41,520 nt of DNA from an uncultured Lachnospiraceae bacterium (GCA_934351925.1 CAKRJT010000025.1:1-41520); one strand, 5' to 3'; positions 24,835-34,634 are shown, numbered from the stretch's first letter. The notes: a model not told the origin generated them from the sequence alone. Program-made: numbers and translations.

Positions 24835-25779
24835 TTACTCTATAATATTCTTCTTTCGGAGCGCGTCAAGCATATACTCAAAGGCCGCATCCCTGCTTCC
24901 AAGCTCGTCAAGCCGCACAAAATTGACGTCCTTCTCGCGGCGGAACCAAGTGAGCTGACGCTTTGCAAAATGCCTGGTATCGCGCTTTAGGATATATACC
25001 GCCTCGTCGAGGCTTATCTCACCCGCGAGGTATGCCGCAAGCTCCTTGTAGCCGAGCCCCTGCATGGACACGCACCCTCTCTCAACACCATCCTCAAGAA
25101 GTCTCCTCACCTCATCGACAAGTCCCTCCTCAAGCATCTTGTCTATACGTCTGTCTATGCGCTCATAGAGCACGGTCCTGTCATCACTCAGGACAAAATA
25201 CTCAAAATTGTACGGCGAGGTGCGCTCCCTCTGCTCCATGTTATGCTCCGACATCTTCTGTCCTGTCTGCCTGAAAAACTCTATCGCGCGGATAACCTTT
25301 TTCACATTGTTCTCGTGAACCTCCGCCGCATATTCCGGATCAACCTCGGCGAGCAGGTCATGCATGCAGCCCGCACCACGCTCCTCATAAAGCCTGTTGA
25401 GTTCATCTCTTATGCCGTCATTCTCATCGCTGTCGGCAAACTCGATGTCATACAAAAGCGTCTGAATATAGAAGCCTGTTCCGCCGACTATGACCGGTAT
25501 CATGCCACGCTCCCATATCTCATTCGCCGCCTTAATCGCATATTCCTTAAAAAGGAATGCGTTAAAGCTCTCAGTCGGCTCCAATATATCTATAAGATGG
25601 TGCTTCACACCATTCATTTCTTCCTTTTTTATCTTGGCAGTGCCGATATCCATGCGCCTGTAAACCTGCATCGAATCGGCACTTATTATCTCTCCCCCAA
25701 CAGTCTTTGCAAGCCTTATGGATAAATCCGTCTTGCCGACCGCGGTAGGCCCTGTGAGAACTATCATTTTTTTCTTCAT
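24835..25779 (-). CDS. miaA: tRNA dimethylallyltransferase
   Basis: This 314-aa enzyme transfers a dimethylallyl group to the N6 of A37 in tRNAs reading UNN codons. Signatures are the P-loop GPTAVGKTDLSIRLA (about 9-23), GGEIISADSMQVYRRMDIGTAK, GVKHHLIDILEPTE, PVIVGGTGFYIQTLLY and MQGLGYKELAAYL. Length is normal. It starts 10 bases after mutL with no clear Shine-Dalgarno before ATG 25779; coupling to mutL or use of the ATG at 25767 is possible. Its product is the substrate for MiaB, encoded upstream in the same run of genes. Confidence 0.96.
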   Translation of the reverse strand: MKKKMIVLTGPTAVGKTDLSIRLAKTVGGEIISADSMQVYRRMDIGTAKIKKEEMNGVKHHLIDILEPTESFNAFLFKEYAIKAANEIWERGMIPVIVGGTGFYIQTLLYDIEFADSDENDGIRDELNRLYEERGAGCMHDLLAEVDPEYAAEVHENNVKKVIRAIEFFRQTGQKMSEHNMEQRERTSPYNFEYFVLSDDRTVLYERIDRRIDKMLEEGLVDEVRRLLEDGVERGCVSMQGLGYKELAAYLAGEISLDEAVYILKRDTRHFAKRQLTWFRREKDVNFVRLDELGSRDAAFEYMLDALRKKNIIE

Positions 25780-25788
25780 ACTATTTTT

Positions 25789-27831
25789 TCACACTATTCT
25801 CTTAAATTTCTTTTCGAGCTCATATTTTGACATGGATATCATCGTAGGTCTTCCGTGAGGACAGTTGTACGGATTGTCAAGTGTCATAAGCTCACTCACC
25901 AGCTCCCGCACCTCCTCGGGCTGCAGGCGGTTATTTCCTTTCACGGCAGCCTTGCACGCCATGGTCGCAATCCTGCCCTTTACGGTCTCGTTAGATACTC
26001 TTCCAGGGTTCTCCATGAGGTCGTCGATTATCTCCATTATCATATCCTTGCCCGATGCCCCATATAGCTCCACAGGCACGGCGCGTATCGTGTATTCATT
26101 TCCGCCGAAACTCTCTATCTCAAAGCCCATTCCGGTAATGATGTCAAGATTGTCCTTCAACACCTGCCCCGCTGCCAAGGTAAGAGTGATTATCTGCGGC
26201 GGCATAAGCTGCTGCGATGCGGGTTTCCCCTCCGCGGCGCGCTTCATGAAGCGCTCATACAGAACCTTCTCATGTGCAGCGTGCTGATCCATTATGAATA
26301 ACTTCTGATCAAACTCTATAAGCCAGTAGGTGTCAAAGAGCTGCCCTATAACCTTGTGATCCGCAAGATTTTTCTGGTCGAGAAGCTTCTTATCCTCATT
26401 AAAAAGACTTAGCTGTTCAGGCAGCGCTGCCGGAGCCGGCTCGCTCTTTATCTCCGCAGCTTTTTCATACAGCTTCTCCTCGTATACCTTGTTCTCGTGC
26501 GCCTTGTACTCCGTCCTGTGCTCACCTAATATGGCACCGCCCGCAGCAGCAACATCACCGTATTCCGGAGTGCTCCTGTTGTCAGCAATGCCCGTATTCA
26601 CATTTGCTTCCTGTGAAGCCGCATTTTTCGCAGCCGACATCCGATTTATCTCAAACGGCTCAGGAAGCTTGTTTTCCTTTATCTTTGGCAGTGTGACAAT
26701 TTCCTGCGGCTTTGATAACTGCGCTGCCTGCGTTGAGCTCACGGTTCCTTGAGCTACAGTTTTATCAATCTGTTCATGGACAGCCTGTACATTATGGTTA
26801 ACACTCTTTTTTGGTTCATCAATGGTCATCTGCGGAATGACATCCCTGTGCATAATAGCGCCATGCACCGCGGTGTAAAGCTCCTTGTAAACCCTCTCAC
26901 CCTCCGAGAAACGAAGCTCCATCTTCGTCGGGTGGACATTGATGTCTATGGTGTCAGGGTCTATGTGAAAATGCAGCGATGTGAACGGATATTTCTTAGG
27001 CATAGAGTAGCCCGCATAGGCATCTTCTATAGCTTTCGAGATTATACTGCTCTTTATATATCGTCCGTTTATATAGTAATTTTCAAGCGCCCTGTTTCCC
27101 CTGTTCATGGCAGGCTTGCCGATGAAGCCGTCCACCTTAAAAAGCCCGCACTCATACTCAAGCGGGATAAGTCCTGCTGTTATATCGCGCCCGTACACGC
27201 CGTATATGACGTCCTTTAATGTGCCATTCCCAGATGTATAGAGCTTATTCTGTCCTCCGCTTATAAATCTGAAGGATATCTCAGGGTGCGAGAGTGCAAG
27301 CCTCTCCACGAGGTCACTTATGTAATTGCCCTCGGTTATGCCGGTCTTTAAGAATTTGCGGCGTGCAGGAGTATTGTAAAACAGGTTTCTAACGAGAAAA
27401 GTCGTTCCGTTTGGAGCACCAATCTCCTCCATGCTCTTCTCCTTGCCGCCGTCTATTAAATATCTGCTTCCCGTGAGGCTGTCTGCCGTTTTCGTGATAA
27501 GCTCCACCTGCGACACCGCCGCGATGCTTGAGAGAGCCTCACCCCTGAAGCCGAGAGAGGATATCGTGAGCAGATCCTCCACCGACTTAATCTTGCTCGT
27601 GGAATGACGCAGAAATGCGAGCTGTATCTGATCCTTCGGTATTCCGCTCCCGTTGTCGGTAATTCTTATAAATGAACAGCCGCCGTCCTTTATCTCGATA
27701 GTGACGGCAGATGCCCCTGCATCTATGGCGTTCTCGACAAGCTCCTTCACCACCGAGGAAGGTCTTTCAATCACCTCTCCGGCCGCAATTTTATTTATCG
27801 TGCTCTGGTCTAATACCTTTATCTGCGCCAT
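25789..27831 (-). CDS. mutL: DNA mismatch repair protein MutL
   Basis: This 680-aa GHKL ATPase links mismatch recognition to strand removal. The N-terminus has the ATPase motifs (AAGEVIERPSSVVKELVENAIDAGA with E30 and N34; ITDNGSGI; SLGFRGEALSSIAAV; GTTFLVRNLFYNTPARRKFL). A proline/alanine-rich, charged linker (~345-480) joins it to the C-terminal dimerisation domain. The nicking-endonuclease motif DQHAAHEKVLYE (from about 515) and CPHGRP (about 657) are intact, so this MutL is predicted to cut DNA itself, as in organisms without MutH. The ATG at 27831 has AAGGA 5 bases upstream. Confidence 0.97.
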   Translation of the reverse strand: MAQIKVLDQSTINKIAAGEVIERPSSVVKELVENAIDAGASAVTIEIKDGGCSFIRITDNGSGIPKDQIQLAFLRHSTSKIKSVEDLLTISSLGFRGEALSSIAAVSQVELITKTADSLTGSRYLIDGGKEKSMEEIGAPNGTTFLVRNLFYNTPARRKFLKTGITEGNYISDLVERLALSHPEISFRFISGGQNKLYTSGNGTLKDVIYGVYGRDITAGLIPLEYECGLFKVDGFIGKPAMNRGNRALENYYINGRYIKSSIISKAIEDAYAGYSMPKKYPFTSLHFHIDPDTIDINVHPTKMELRFSEGERVYKELYTAVHGAIMHRDVIPQMTIDEPKKSVNHNVQAVHEQIDKTVAQGTVSSTQAAQLSKPQEIVTLPKIKENKLPEPFEINRMSAAKNAASQEANVNTGIADNRSTPEYGDVAAAGGAILGEHRTEYKAHENKVYEEKLYEKAAEIKSEPAPAALPEQLSLFNEDKKLLDQKNLADHKVIGQLFDTYWLIEFDQKLFIMDQHAAHEKVLYERFMKRAAEGKPASQQLMPPQIITLTLAAGQVLKDNLDIITGMGFEIESFGGNEYTIRAVPVELYGASGKDMIMEIIDDLMENPGRVSNETVKGRIATMACKAAVKGNNRLQPEEVRELVSELMTLDNPYNCPHGRPTMISMSKYELEKKFKRIV

Positions 27832-27918
27832 ATCTTTCCTTTCCGCAAAGCCTTCCCGTCAATTATTTCCTGTTGTCCTTTGCCAGTTCAGACGTTTTCT
27901 TTCCCGCCGCTCTCCTGC

Positions 27919-30579
27919 CTAACAGCTCCAGCGGTTCTTCACCTTATTCTGAAGCTTATACAGTGTATTCAACGCCTCGATTGGTGTAAGATTTCCGAGG
28001 TCAATATTCTTAAGCTCCTCTATAATGTCATCGTCCTTCACCGCGTCAAAAAGCGTCATCTGTTCAAGGTCAACATCGTCCGGTTTTGTCATTTTCTTCT
28101 TTGTCTTAGCCGAACCAGCACCGAGCTTGGCAATATCCTTCGCCTTAGCCGAAATATCCGCATCCACAAGGTCTGCCAAAATCTCCTTTGCGCGGTTTAT
28201 CACGCTGTCAGGAACGCCGGCAAGCTTAGCAACCTGTATACCGTAGCTCTTGTCTGCACCACCTGCCACTATCTTTCGAAGGAACACGATGTCATCGCCC
28301 TGCTCCTTGACTGCTATGCAGTAGTTGTTCACCGAGTCTATCGTCCCCTCAAGCTCCGTGAGCTCATGGTAGTGGGTCGCAAACAGGGTCTTTGCCCCTA
28401 AAAGCTTAGGGTTGCTGATATGCTCCACAACAGACCACGCAATGCTCAGTCCGTCGAAGGTGCTCGTGCCTCGTCCAATCTCATCCAGCACCAAAAGACT
28501 GTTCGAGGTGGCATTTCTAAGTATGTTGGCAACCTCGTTCATCTCAACCATGAATGTACTCTGACCACTTGCGAGGTCGTCAGATGCACCCACACGCGTA
28601 AATATTCTGTCGACAAGCCCGATATCCGCGGATTTTGCCGGGACAAACGAGCCTATCTGAGACATGAGCACGATAAGTGCCGCCTGCCTCATGTAGGTGG
28701 ATTTACCAGCCATGTTCGGTCCCGTGATTATGGACACCCTCTTCCTGTTATTGTCAAGGTAGGTATCATTCGGGATAAACATGCTGTTAGGTATCATTTT
28801 CTCGACAACAGGATGCCTGCCTTCCTTGATATCTATGACACCCTTGCTGTTAATCTTAGGGCACACATAATCGTTCTGATCTGCCACTGCCGCGAGCGAT
28901 GCGAACACGTCAAGCTGTGCCACCGCCCCCGCTGTCTTTTGTATCCTTACGACCTCGGCGGACACCTTCTCCCTCACGTCCGCAAACACGTCGTACTCGA
29001 GCGAGAAAAGCTTATCCTCCGCATTAAGTATGATATCCTCGAGCTCCTTGAGCTTAGGCGTCGAGTATCTCTCCGCATTAGTGAGAGTCTGTTTTCTTAT
29101 ATAATCCTCAGGAACACTGCCCTTGAAGGAATTTAATACCTCAATATAGTAGCCAAAGACCTTATTATACTTAATTCTAAGGTTCTTTATGCCCGTTCTC
29201 TCCCTCTCGTCCGTCTCAAGCTGTGCAAGCCAGTTCTTGCCCTCCGTCTTGGCGGTTCTGAGTCTGTCTATCTCCTCGTTGAAGCCCTCCTTTATGAGAC
29301 CGCCGTCCTTTATGGCGATAGGCGGCTCGTCAACGACGGCCCGCTCAATCAATGTGCAGACATCTTCAAGCTCGTCAATCTCATCGTGCAGCTCATGTAA
29401 AAGCGGCACATTGCACTCCCTTATGAGATACTTTATATGAGGAAGCATCGAGAGTGAGCTTTTGAGCGCAATCATATCCCTGGGATTCGCCGACTTGGTG
29501 CTTATACGTCCTATAAGACGCTCAAGGTCATAGACAGGATTTAAGTATTCCCTTAACTCCTCCCTCGTTATGACATCATTCTTAAGGTAGGCAACTGCCT
29601 CCTGACGGTGCACGATATCCTCCGCAACGACAAGCGGCTGCTCTATCATCTGTCTCAGTTTCCTGGCTCCCATGGCAGTCTTTGTCTTGTCAAGCACCCA
29701 CAAAAGCGAACCCTTCTTCTGCTTCTCCCTGAGTGTCTCCGTGAGTTCAAGGTTGCGTCTGGTGGAGCTGTCAACTATCATGTATTTTCCGACAGCATAC
29801 GGTGTTATATGCGTAAGGTGCGGAAGCGAGCTCTTCTGTGTCTCATAAAGGTACTGCAGCAGCGCCCCCGCCGCAACGGAGCCTATCGAGTAATCTGAAA
29901 GTCCAAGACCGGTCATATCCGCAGCCTTGAAGTGCTCAAGCAGCAGTCTTTTTGACAGCTCATCGTCAAAATAGTACGGTTCAAGCGAGGACACCGTGAT
30001 GCTCAGCCTGTCCTTGATACCGTCAAGCGATATGCCGCTCATCATAAATGCCTCATTGCATATTATCTCTGACGGGGAAAACTTATTAATCTCATCAAAG
30101 AGTTCCCTCGCCGAGTGCACCTCCGTCACAAGGTACTCGCCCGTGGTGATATCCGAGACAGCTATTCCGAGCATATTGCTCATGTACACAACACACATTA
30201 TATAGTTGTTTTTCCCTTCCTCGAGCGCCGAAGGGTTGAAATTCGTTCCCGGGGTCACGATGCGGATAACCTCTCTCTTTACAAGTCCCTTGGCAAGCTT
30301 AGGATCCTCCACCTGCTCACAGATTGCCACCTTGTGCCCGTTCGACACGAGTCTGTTTATATAATTTTCCGCCGCATGGTAAGGAATACCGCACATCGGA
30401 GCGCGCTCCTCCTGCCCGCAGTCCTTGCCTGTCAGCGTAAGTTCAAGCTCTTTTGACACCATGAGGGCATCATCAAAGAACATCTCATAGAAATCTCCTA
30501 ATCTGTAAAAAAGTACACAGTCCTTGTACTGCTCCTTGGTCTCTAAGTACTTCTGCATCATAGGTGAATATGTCGGCAT
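27919..30579 (-). CDS. mutS: DNA mismatch repair protein MutS
   Basis: This 886-aa protein binds mismatches and signals to MutL using ATP. The mismatch-reading motif LGDFYEMFFDDA lies near residue 30, followed by the connector, lever and clamp domains. The ATPase has Walker A GPNMAGKSTYMRQ (about 620-632), STFMVEMNEVANIL, Walker B LLVLDEIGRGTSTFDG and FATHYHELTEL. A QMTLF sequence near the C-terminus matches the beta-clamp-binding consensus. The ATG at 30579 is chosen because the ATG four codons upstream falls in a TGGAGATAAAG Shine-Dalgarno context. It lies 87 bases upstream of mutL. Confidence 0.98.
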   Translation of the reverse strand: MPTYSPMMQKYLETKEQYKDCVLFYRLGDFYEMFFDDALMVSKELELTLTGKDCGQEERAPMCGIPYHAAENYINRLVSNGHKVAICEQVEDPKLAKGLVKREVIRIVTPGTNFNPSALEEGKNNYIMCVVYMSNMLGIAVSDITTGEYLVTEVHSARELFDEINKFSPSEIICNEAFMMSGISLDGIKDRLSITVSSLEPYYFDDELSKRLLLEHFKAADMTGLGLSDYSIGSVAAGALLQYLYETQKSSLPHLTHITPYAVGKYMIVDSSTRRNLELTETLREKQKKGSLLWVLDKTKTAMGARKLRQMIEQPLVVAEDIVHRQEAVAYLKNDVITREELREYLNPVYDLERLIGRISTKSANPRDMIALKSSLSMLPHIKYLIRECNVPLLHELHDEIDELEDVCTLIERAVVDEPPIAIKDGGLIKEGFNEEIDRLRTAKTEGKNWLAQLETDERERTGIKNLRIKYNKVFGYYIEVLNSFKGSVPEDYIRKQTLTNAERYSTPKLKELEDIILNAEDKLFSLEYDVFADVREKVSAEVVRIQKTAGAVAQLDVFASLAAVADQNDYVCPKINSKGVIDIKEGRHPVVEKMIPNSMFIPNDTYLDNNRKRVSIITGPNMAGKSTYMRQAALIVLMSQIGSFVPAKSADIGLVDRIFTRVGASDDLASGQSTFMVEMNEVANILRNATSNSLLVLDEIGRGTSTFDGLSIAWSVVEHISNPKLLGAKTLFATHYHELTELEGTIDSVNNYCIAVKEQGDDIVFLRKIVAGGADKSYGIQVAKLAGVPDSVINRAKEILADLVDADISAKAKDIAKLGAGSAKTKKKMTKPDDVDLEQMTLFDAVKDDDIIEELKNIDLGNLTPIEALNTLYKLQNKVKNRWSC

Positions 30580-30659
30580 CTTTATCTCCAATCCGTAGAA
30601 AAAAGCTCAACGGCTTGTTTTCTCACTTACTTCCTGTCTCTTTTTATATAAAATGTTGC

Positions 30660-32102
30660 TTAAAGCATGGTTCCCATATAGTAGAAGCCCTTCGACTCAT
30701 CAAGGTGCACCTTGACAATCTGACCCACAAGCGAGGCATCTCCCGGAAAATGCACGAGCATGTTGCTGCCCATTCTTCCCGTCAAAAGCGTGCTGTCATG
30801 GTCGTTCACTCCCTCGACGAGAACCTCCATGTCCTTGCCCTCAAATCTGTAGGACAGCTCATGTGAAATCTCATTTACAGTTGCGAGAAGCCTGTCAAAT
30901 CTGTCCTTCACAACAGCCTCGTCAATCTGGTCATCCATCGAGGCAGCAGGCGTGCCCGTTCTCTTAGAATATATAAATGTGTAGGCGCTGTCATAGCCGG
31001 ACTTACGCACCACATCGAGAGTTTCCTCAAAATCCTCCTCCGTCTCACCCGGAAATCCCACTATGATATCCGTCGTTATGGAGATATCCGGCATCGCCGC
31101 CTTAAGCTTATCCACGAGTGACAGATAGCGCTCCTTCGTATAGTGTCGATTCATCACCTTCAATATTCTGTCGCTTCCCGACTGTAACGGAAGATGGAAA
31201 TGCCTGCATATCTTCTTTGACTGCGCCATGACCTCAATGAGCTCTTCCGATAAATCCTTCGGGTGGGAGGTCATAAAGCGGATACGCTCCAACCCCTCAA
31301 TCTTCTCAACCATCTTCAAAAGCTCGGCAAACGACACCGGGTTTTCAAGATTTTTGCCGTAGGAGTTGACATTCTGACCGAGGAGCATGACCTCCTTCAC
31401 CCCGTCAGCCACCAGCTTCTCTATCTCGCATATAATATCCTCAGGCTCCCTGCTCTTCTCCCTTCCTCTTACATAAGGCACGATACAGTAGCTGCAGAAA
31501 TTGTTGCAGCCGAACATGATATTTACACCTGACTTGAAGGAATATTTTCTGTCCACAGGCAGCTCCTCAACTATCTGTGAGCTGTCCTTTAACACCTCGA
31601 CAACCATCTTTCCGCTCTCGATGCGGTTATATATAAGTTCCGCAAGTCTGTAGAGGTTATGTGTTCCAAATATGATATCTATAAATCTGTAGGACTCCTT
31701 GAGCTTTTCGACCACCTGTGGCTCCTGCATCATGCAGCCGCAGAGAGCAATCATCATGTCAGGGTTCTTCTTTTTATAATTACCGAGCACTCCGAGATGT
31801 CCGTACACCTTATTGTTGGCATTCTCCCGCACCGTACAGGTATTATATATGACAAAATCAGCTTTCTCCGTGTCAGTCTCGACAAAGCCAATCTCCTTTA
31901 ATATTCCGGAAATCTTTTCTGAGTCGCGGGCATTCATCTGACAACCAAAAACGACGTTGCACATAGTCAATTTTCTTCCAAGTTTTTCTGAGAGTGCATT
32001 GACGTATTCGCGGCACTTTCCAATGAAGTAATACTGGCGTGCGACCTCATAGTTCGGCTCGCTCTTCATCTTCTCTAATAACTCTAAATCTATCTCTGAC
32101 AT
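30660..32102 (-). CDS. miaB: tRNA-2-methylthio-N6-dimethylallyladenosine synthase
   Basis: This 480-aa radical-SAM methylthiotransferase adds a methylthio group to the product of MiaA at A37. The N-terminal UPF0004 domain carries an auxiliary-cluster cysteine in VVFGCQMNARDSE, others in YNTCTVRENA and LCGCMMQEP. The radical-SAM motif is GCNNFCSYCIVPYVRGREKSR (CxxxCxxC), and GFPGETEEDFEET follows. A C-terminal TRAM-like domain ends the protein. The ATG at 32102 has AAGGAG 6 bases upstream; a longer frame to 32168 lacks this. The N-terminal ~40-residue extension before the UPF0004 domain is common in Clostridia. Confidence 0.97.
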   Translation of the reverse strand: MSEIDLELLEKMKSEPNYEVARQYYFIGKCREYVNALSEKLGRKLTMCNVVFGCQMNARDSEKISGILKEIGFVETDTEKADFVIYNTCTVRENANNKVYGHLGVLGNYKKKNPDMMIALCGCMMQEPQVVEKLKESYRFIDIIFGTHNLYRLAELIYNRIESGKMVVEVLKDSSQIVEELPVDRKYSFKSGVNIMFGCNNFCSYCIVPYVRGREKSREPEDIICEIEKLVADGVKEVMLLGQNVNSYGKNLENPVSFAELLKMVEKIEGLERIRFMTSHPKDLSEELIEVMAQSKKICRHFHLPLQSGSDRILKVMNRHYTKERYLSLVDKLKAAMPDISITTDIIVGFPGETEEDFEETLDVVRKSGYDSAYTFIYSKRTGTPAASMDDQIDEAVVKDRFDRLLATVNEISHELSYRFEGKDMEVLVEGVNDHDSTLLTGRMGSNMLVHFPGDASLVGQIVKVHLDESKGFYYMGTML

Positions 32103-32185
32103 TCTTATCTCCTTTATATTTGCAATCATTTTAATATACACCTTATCCGCCAGGCTTGTCAAATGCACTCTTTAAGACTATTTTA

Positions 32186-33433
32186 CTACTCTCTTATCTG
32201 CCCGTCACCATATATAATATACTTCGTGGTCGTGAGCTCATTTATACCCATTGGTCCTCTCGCGTGAAGCTTCTGGGTGCTTATGCCAATCTCCGCGCCG
32301 AAGCCGAACTCGTTTCCGTCCGTAAATCTTGTCGATGCGTTCACATACACGCACGCCGCGTCAATCTCGTCCAAAAATCTCTGCGAATTCTCATAGCTGT
32401 TGGTTACTATGGTCTCGGAATGACCAGTATTGTTGGCATTGATATGCTCTATTGCCTCGTCAAGCGTGTCCACGGTCTTAAGCGAAATTATGTAGTCAAG
32501 ATATTCCGCTGCGTAGTCCTCCTCTGCCGCCGGGACTATATATGGATCAATACTCTGCGAATACTCGTCACCTCTTATCTCGACATTGTGCTCCTTTAAC
32601 ATCGCGGCAAGCTTCGGTATAAAGGTCCTGGCTATATTCCTGTGCACGACGAGGGACTCACAGGCATTGCACACGCCAACCCTCTGTGTTTTCGCATTCT
32701 CGATAATTCTGAGTGCCATGTCAAAATCGGCGCTCTCATCGACAAACACATGACAGTTGCCGGTTCCCGTCTCAATTACAGGCACGGTGGCGTTCTTTAC
32801 CACGAACTGTATAAGCCCCCTTCCCCCTCTTGGAATGATGACATCCACATACTCGTTCATTGTGAGAAGCTCCTTTACGCACTCCCTGTCTGTGGAATCG
32901 ATAAGCTGCAATGCATTCTCATCAATTCCGCAGGACTTCAGCGCTTCCCTTATTACCTTCGCTATCGCAATATTCGAGTTGATTGCATCGCTTCCGCCCT
33001 TTAATATAACGGCGTTGCCCGTCTTAAAACACAGACCGAAGGTGTCAAGTGTCACATTCGGTCTGGACTCATATATTACGGCTATAACTCCAAATGGCAC
33101 ACGCTTTTTTCCTATAAGAAGCCCGTTAGGTCTCTTCTTCATCGACAGAACCTCTCCAACCGGGTCGTCAAGCGCCGCTACCTGGCGCACGCCGTCAGCC
33201 ATGCCCTCAATTCTCGACTGTGTGAGTGTAAGTCTGTCCAAAAGACCGCTCTTCATTCCGTCTGCCCTGCCCTGCTCAACATCTTTACGGTTTTCCTCTA
33301 AAATATAATCTGCATCAGCCCTTATCGCCTCAGCCACCGCAGAAAGCACCTCATTTTTCTTGTCGGTTCCAAGCCTTGCGAGACTTCTTGAGGCTTTGCG
33401 CGCGTTCTTTCCCATTGTGAGTATATCTGCCAT
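32186..33433 (-). CDS. proA: gamma-glutamyl phosphate reductase
   Basis: This 415-aa NADPH-dependent aldehyde-dehydrogenase-fold enzyme converts gamma-glutamyl phosphate to glutamate semialdehyde in proline synthesis. Family signatures are RVPFGVIAVIYESRPNVTLD, NAVILKGGSDAINSN, the nucleophile cysteine in RVGVCNACESLVVH, and FTDGNEFGFGAEIGISTQKLHARGPMG. Length is normal. The ATG at 33433 is preferred to a frame start at 33490 because of the GGAG in the leader 8 bases upstream. The usual partner proB is not adjacent in this window. Confidence 0.97.
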   Translation of the reverse strand: MADILTMGKNARKASRSLARLGTDKKNEVLSAVAEAIRADADYILEENRKDVEQGRADGMKSGLLDRLTLTQSRIEGMADGVRQVAALDDPVGEVLSMKKRPNGLLIGKKRVPFGVIAVIYESRPNVTLDTFGLCFKTGNAVILKGGSDAINSNIAIAKVIREALKSCGIDENALQLIDSTDRECVKELLTMNEYVDVIIPRGGRGLIQFVVKNATVPVIETGTGNCHVFVDESADFDMALRIIENAKTQRVGVCNACESLVVHRNIARTFIPKLAAMLKEHNVEIRGDEYSQSIDPYIVPAAEEDYAAEYLDYIISLKTVDTLDEAIEHINANNTGHSETIVTNSYENSQRFLDEIDAACVYVNASTRFTDGNEFGFGAEIGISTQKLHARGPMGINELTTTKYIIYGDGQIRE

Positions 33434-33465
33434 ATCAATCTCCATTCCGCCACGGCAACGGTGGC
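33434..33465 (-). promoter_or_regulatory. hairpin plus GGCGGAATGGAGA leader of proA
   Basis: On the minus strand GCCAC (33465-33461) pairs with GTGGC (33453-33449) around a 7-base loop, followed by GGAATGGAGATTGAT and the ATG. It shares its 3' part with the minD and 24775 leaders, while the stem sequence differs and remains paired. Confidence 0.5.
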
Positions 33466-33486
33466 TCTGATTATAATTTCCGCTTA

Positions 33487-34062
33487 TCAATAGTCAAGCT
33501 TTCTGTGTATGTCCTCCTCGGTGATTATCATATCCGGTCTGACATCGCCCTCCTGTGCCGGCACATGCTCCATAAGCTGATACTCATATGCAAGTGCGGC
33601 CTTGTAAAAACTGTTTTTCCCAGACAAATACCTGTCATAAAAGCCGCCGCCATAGCCTATGCGGTTATACTCCCTGTCAAAGGCGAGTCCCGGCATGCAC
33701 ATAAAGCCCGTCCTCGAATAGTCAGGCTCCTTGCCGTTAATATCCGGCTCGTATATCCCGAAATACCCTGGACTCAGCTCCGATATATCGCTTATCTCAT
33801 AAAATTCCATATTTTTACCGACAACCTTCGGAACGAACACACGTTTTTCCATGCTGAGGCTGTAGTCGATCAGCATTATCGTATCCACCTCGTTATTCAT
33901 GCTCACATAGGTAAATATCTTCTCCGCGCGCTTATATTCCGGCACGGTTATGAGCTGTTCGAAAATCTGTGTGGACTTTGAAAACATATCCTCGCGTGTC
34001 ATATTTTCGCGGTACAGCTTCATCTGCTTTCTTATATCATTTTTCCCAAAGACCGTATCCAT
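33487..34062 (-). CDS. 5-formyltetrahydrofolate cyclo-ligase family protein
   Basis: This 191-aa enzyme would convert 5-formyl-THF to 5,10-methenyl-THF with ATP, recycling folate. Signatures are the basic N-terminal helix KNDIRKQMKLYRENM, FTYVSMNNEVDTIMLI, FVPKVVGKNMEFYEI, MPGLAFDREYNRIGYGGGFYDRYL and YEYQLMEHVPAQEGDVRPDMIITEE. Length is typical of the family. The ATG at 34062 is used; a TTG two codons earlier sits closer to AAAGGGG, so the start is uncertain by two residues. The gene lies between a dCMP deaminase and proA, all on one strand with short gaps. Confidence 0.93.
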   Translation of the reverse strand: MDTVFGKNDIRKQMKLYRENMTREDMFSKSTQIFEQLITVPEYKRAEKIFTYVSMNNEVDTIMLIDYSLSMEKRVFVPKVVGKNMEFYEISDISELSPGYFGIYEPDINGKEPDYSRTGFMCMPGLAFDREYNRIGYGGGFYDRYLSGKNSFYKAALAYEYQLMEHVPAQEGDVRPDMIITEEDIHRKLDY

Positions 34063-34101
34063 ATCCAAAACACCCCTTTATATGTGTAAAAACGTCAATC
34101 A

Positions 34102-34590
34102 TCAGTATCCGAAATCACCCGTAAGGCTGTCGTCCTCATCAATCCAGTCCTTGGTGTCAATCACCCTGAAATTCTCACTGTCATCGCGTATTATCACCGT
34201 CGATATGCCCGCATTCAAAATCATCCTCTTGCACATGGAGCAGCAGTTGCCGTTCTCCACATAGCCGCCCTTCTCCATATCTATGCCGACCAGGTATATC
34301 GTGCTCCCAAGCATCGACTCCCTCGAGGCGCTTATGATTGCATTAGCCTCGGCGTGCACGCTTCTGCACATCTCATAGCGCTCGCCCCTCGGAATTGACA
34401 GCTTCTGCCTTATACAATAGTTAAGGTCAGAGCAGTTTCTCCGCCCGCGCGGTGCCCCGACATAGCCCGTCGAGATAATCTCATCGTTTTTTACAATAAC
34501 CGCTCCATAGTGCTTTCTAAGACATGTTCCTCTCTGTGAAACTGCCTCCGCGATATCCAGATAATAATTATTCTTATCCCTTCTATCCAT
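34102..34590 (-). CDS. deoxycytidylate deaminase (ComEB-like)
   Basis: This 162-aa zinc enzyme would deaminate dCMP to dUMP for thymidylate synthesis. The zinc site is visible as CRSVHAEANAIISAS (histidine ligand and catalytic glutamate) and NCCSMCKRMILNAG (two cysteine ligands). The residue before the first cysteine of CxxC is Cys where Pro is usual, but the ligands are intact. GYVGAPRGRRNCSDLNYC is the typical substrate loop. The ATG at 34590 has GGAGG 6 bases upstream, and a strong promoter precedes it, so it probably heads the transcript running into the cyclo-ligase, proA and miaB. Confidence 0.92.
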   Translation of the reverse strand: MDRRDKNNYYLDIAEAVSQRGTCLRKHYGAVIVKNDEIISTGYVGAPRGRRNCSDLNYCIRQKLSIPRGERYEMCRSVHAEANAIISASRESMLGSTIYLVGIDMEKGGYVENGNCCSMCKRMILNAGISTVIIRDDSENFRVIDTKDWIDEDDSLTGDFGY

Positions 34591-34634
34591 GCCTTACCTC
34601 CACGCTTTTTCACTTGATTGTGCTAAACTATCAA

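Noticed and set aside
28420..29136. 238-codon plus-strand frame opposite mutS
   Set aside because: It is antisense to conserved mutS; the long open frame is a by-product of codon bias.
33505..33981. 158-codon plus-strand frame opposite the formyl-THF cyclo-ligase
   Set aside because: It lies wholly antisense to a clear family member and has a histidine- and isoleucine-rich shadow composition.
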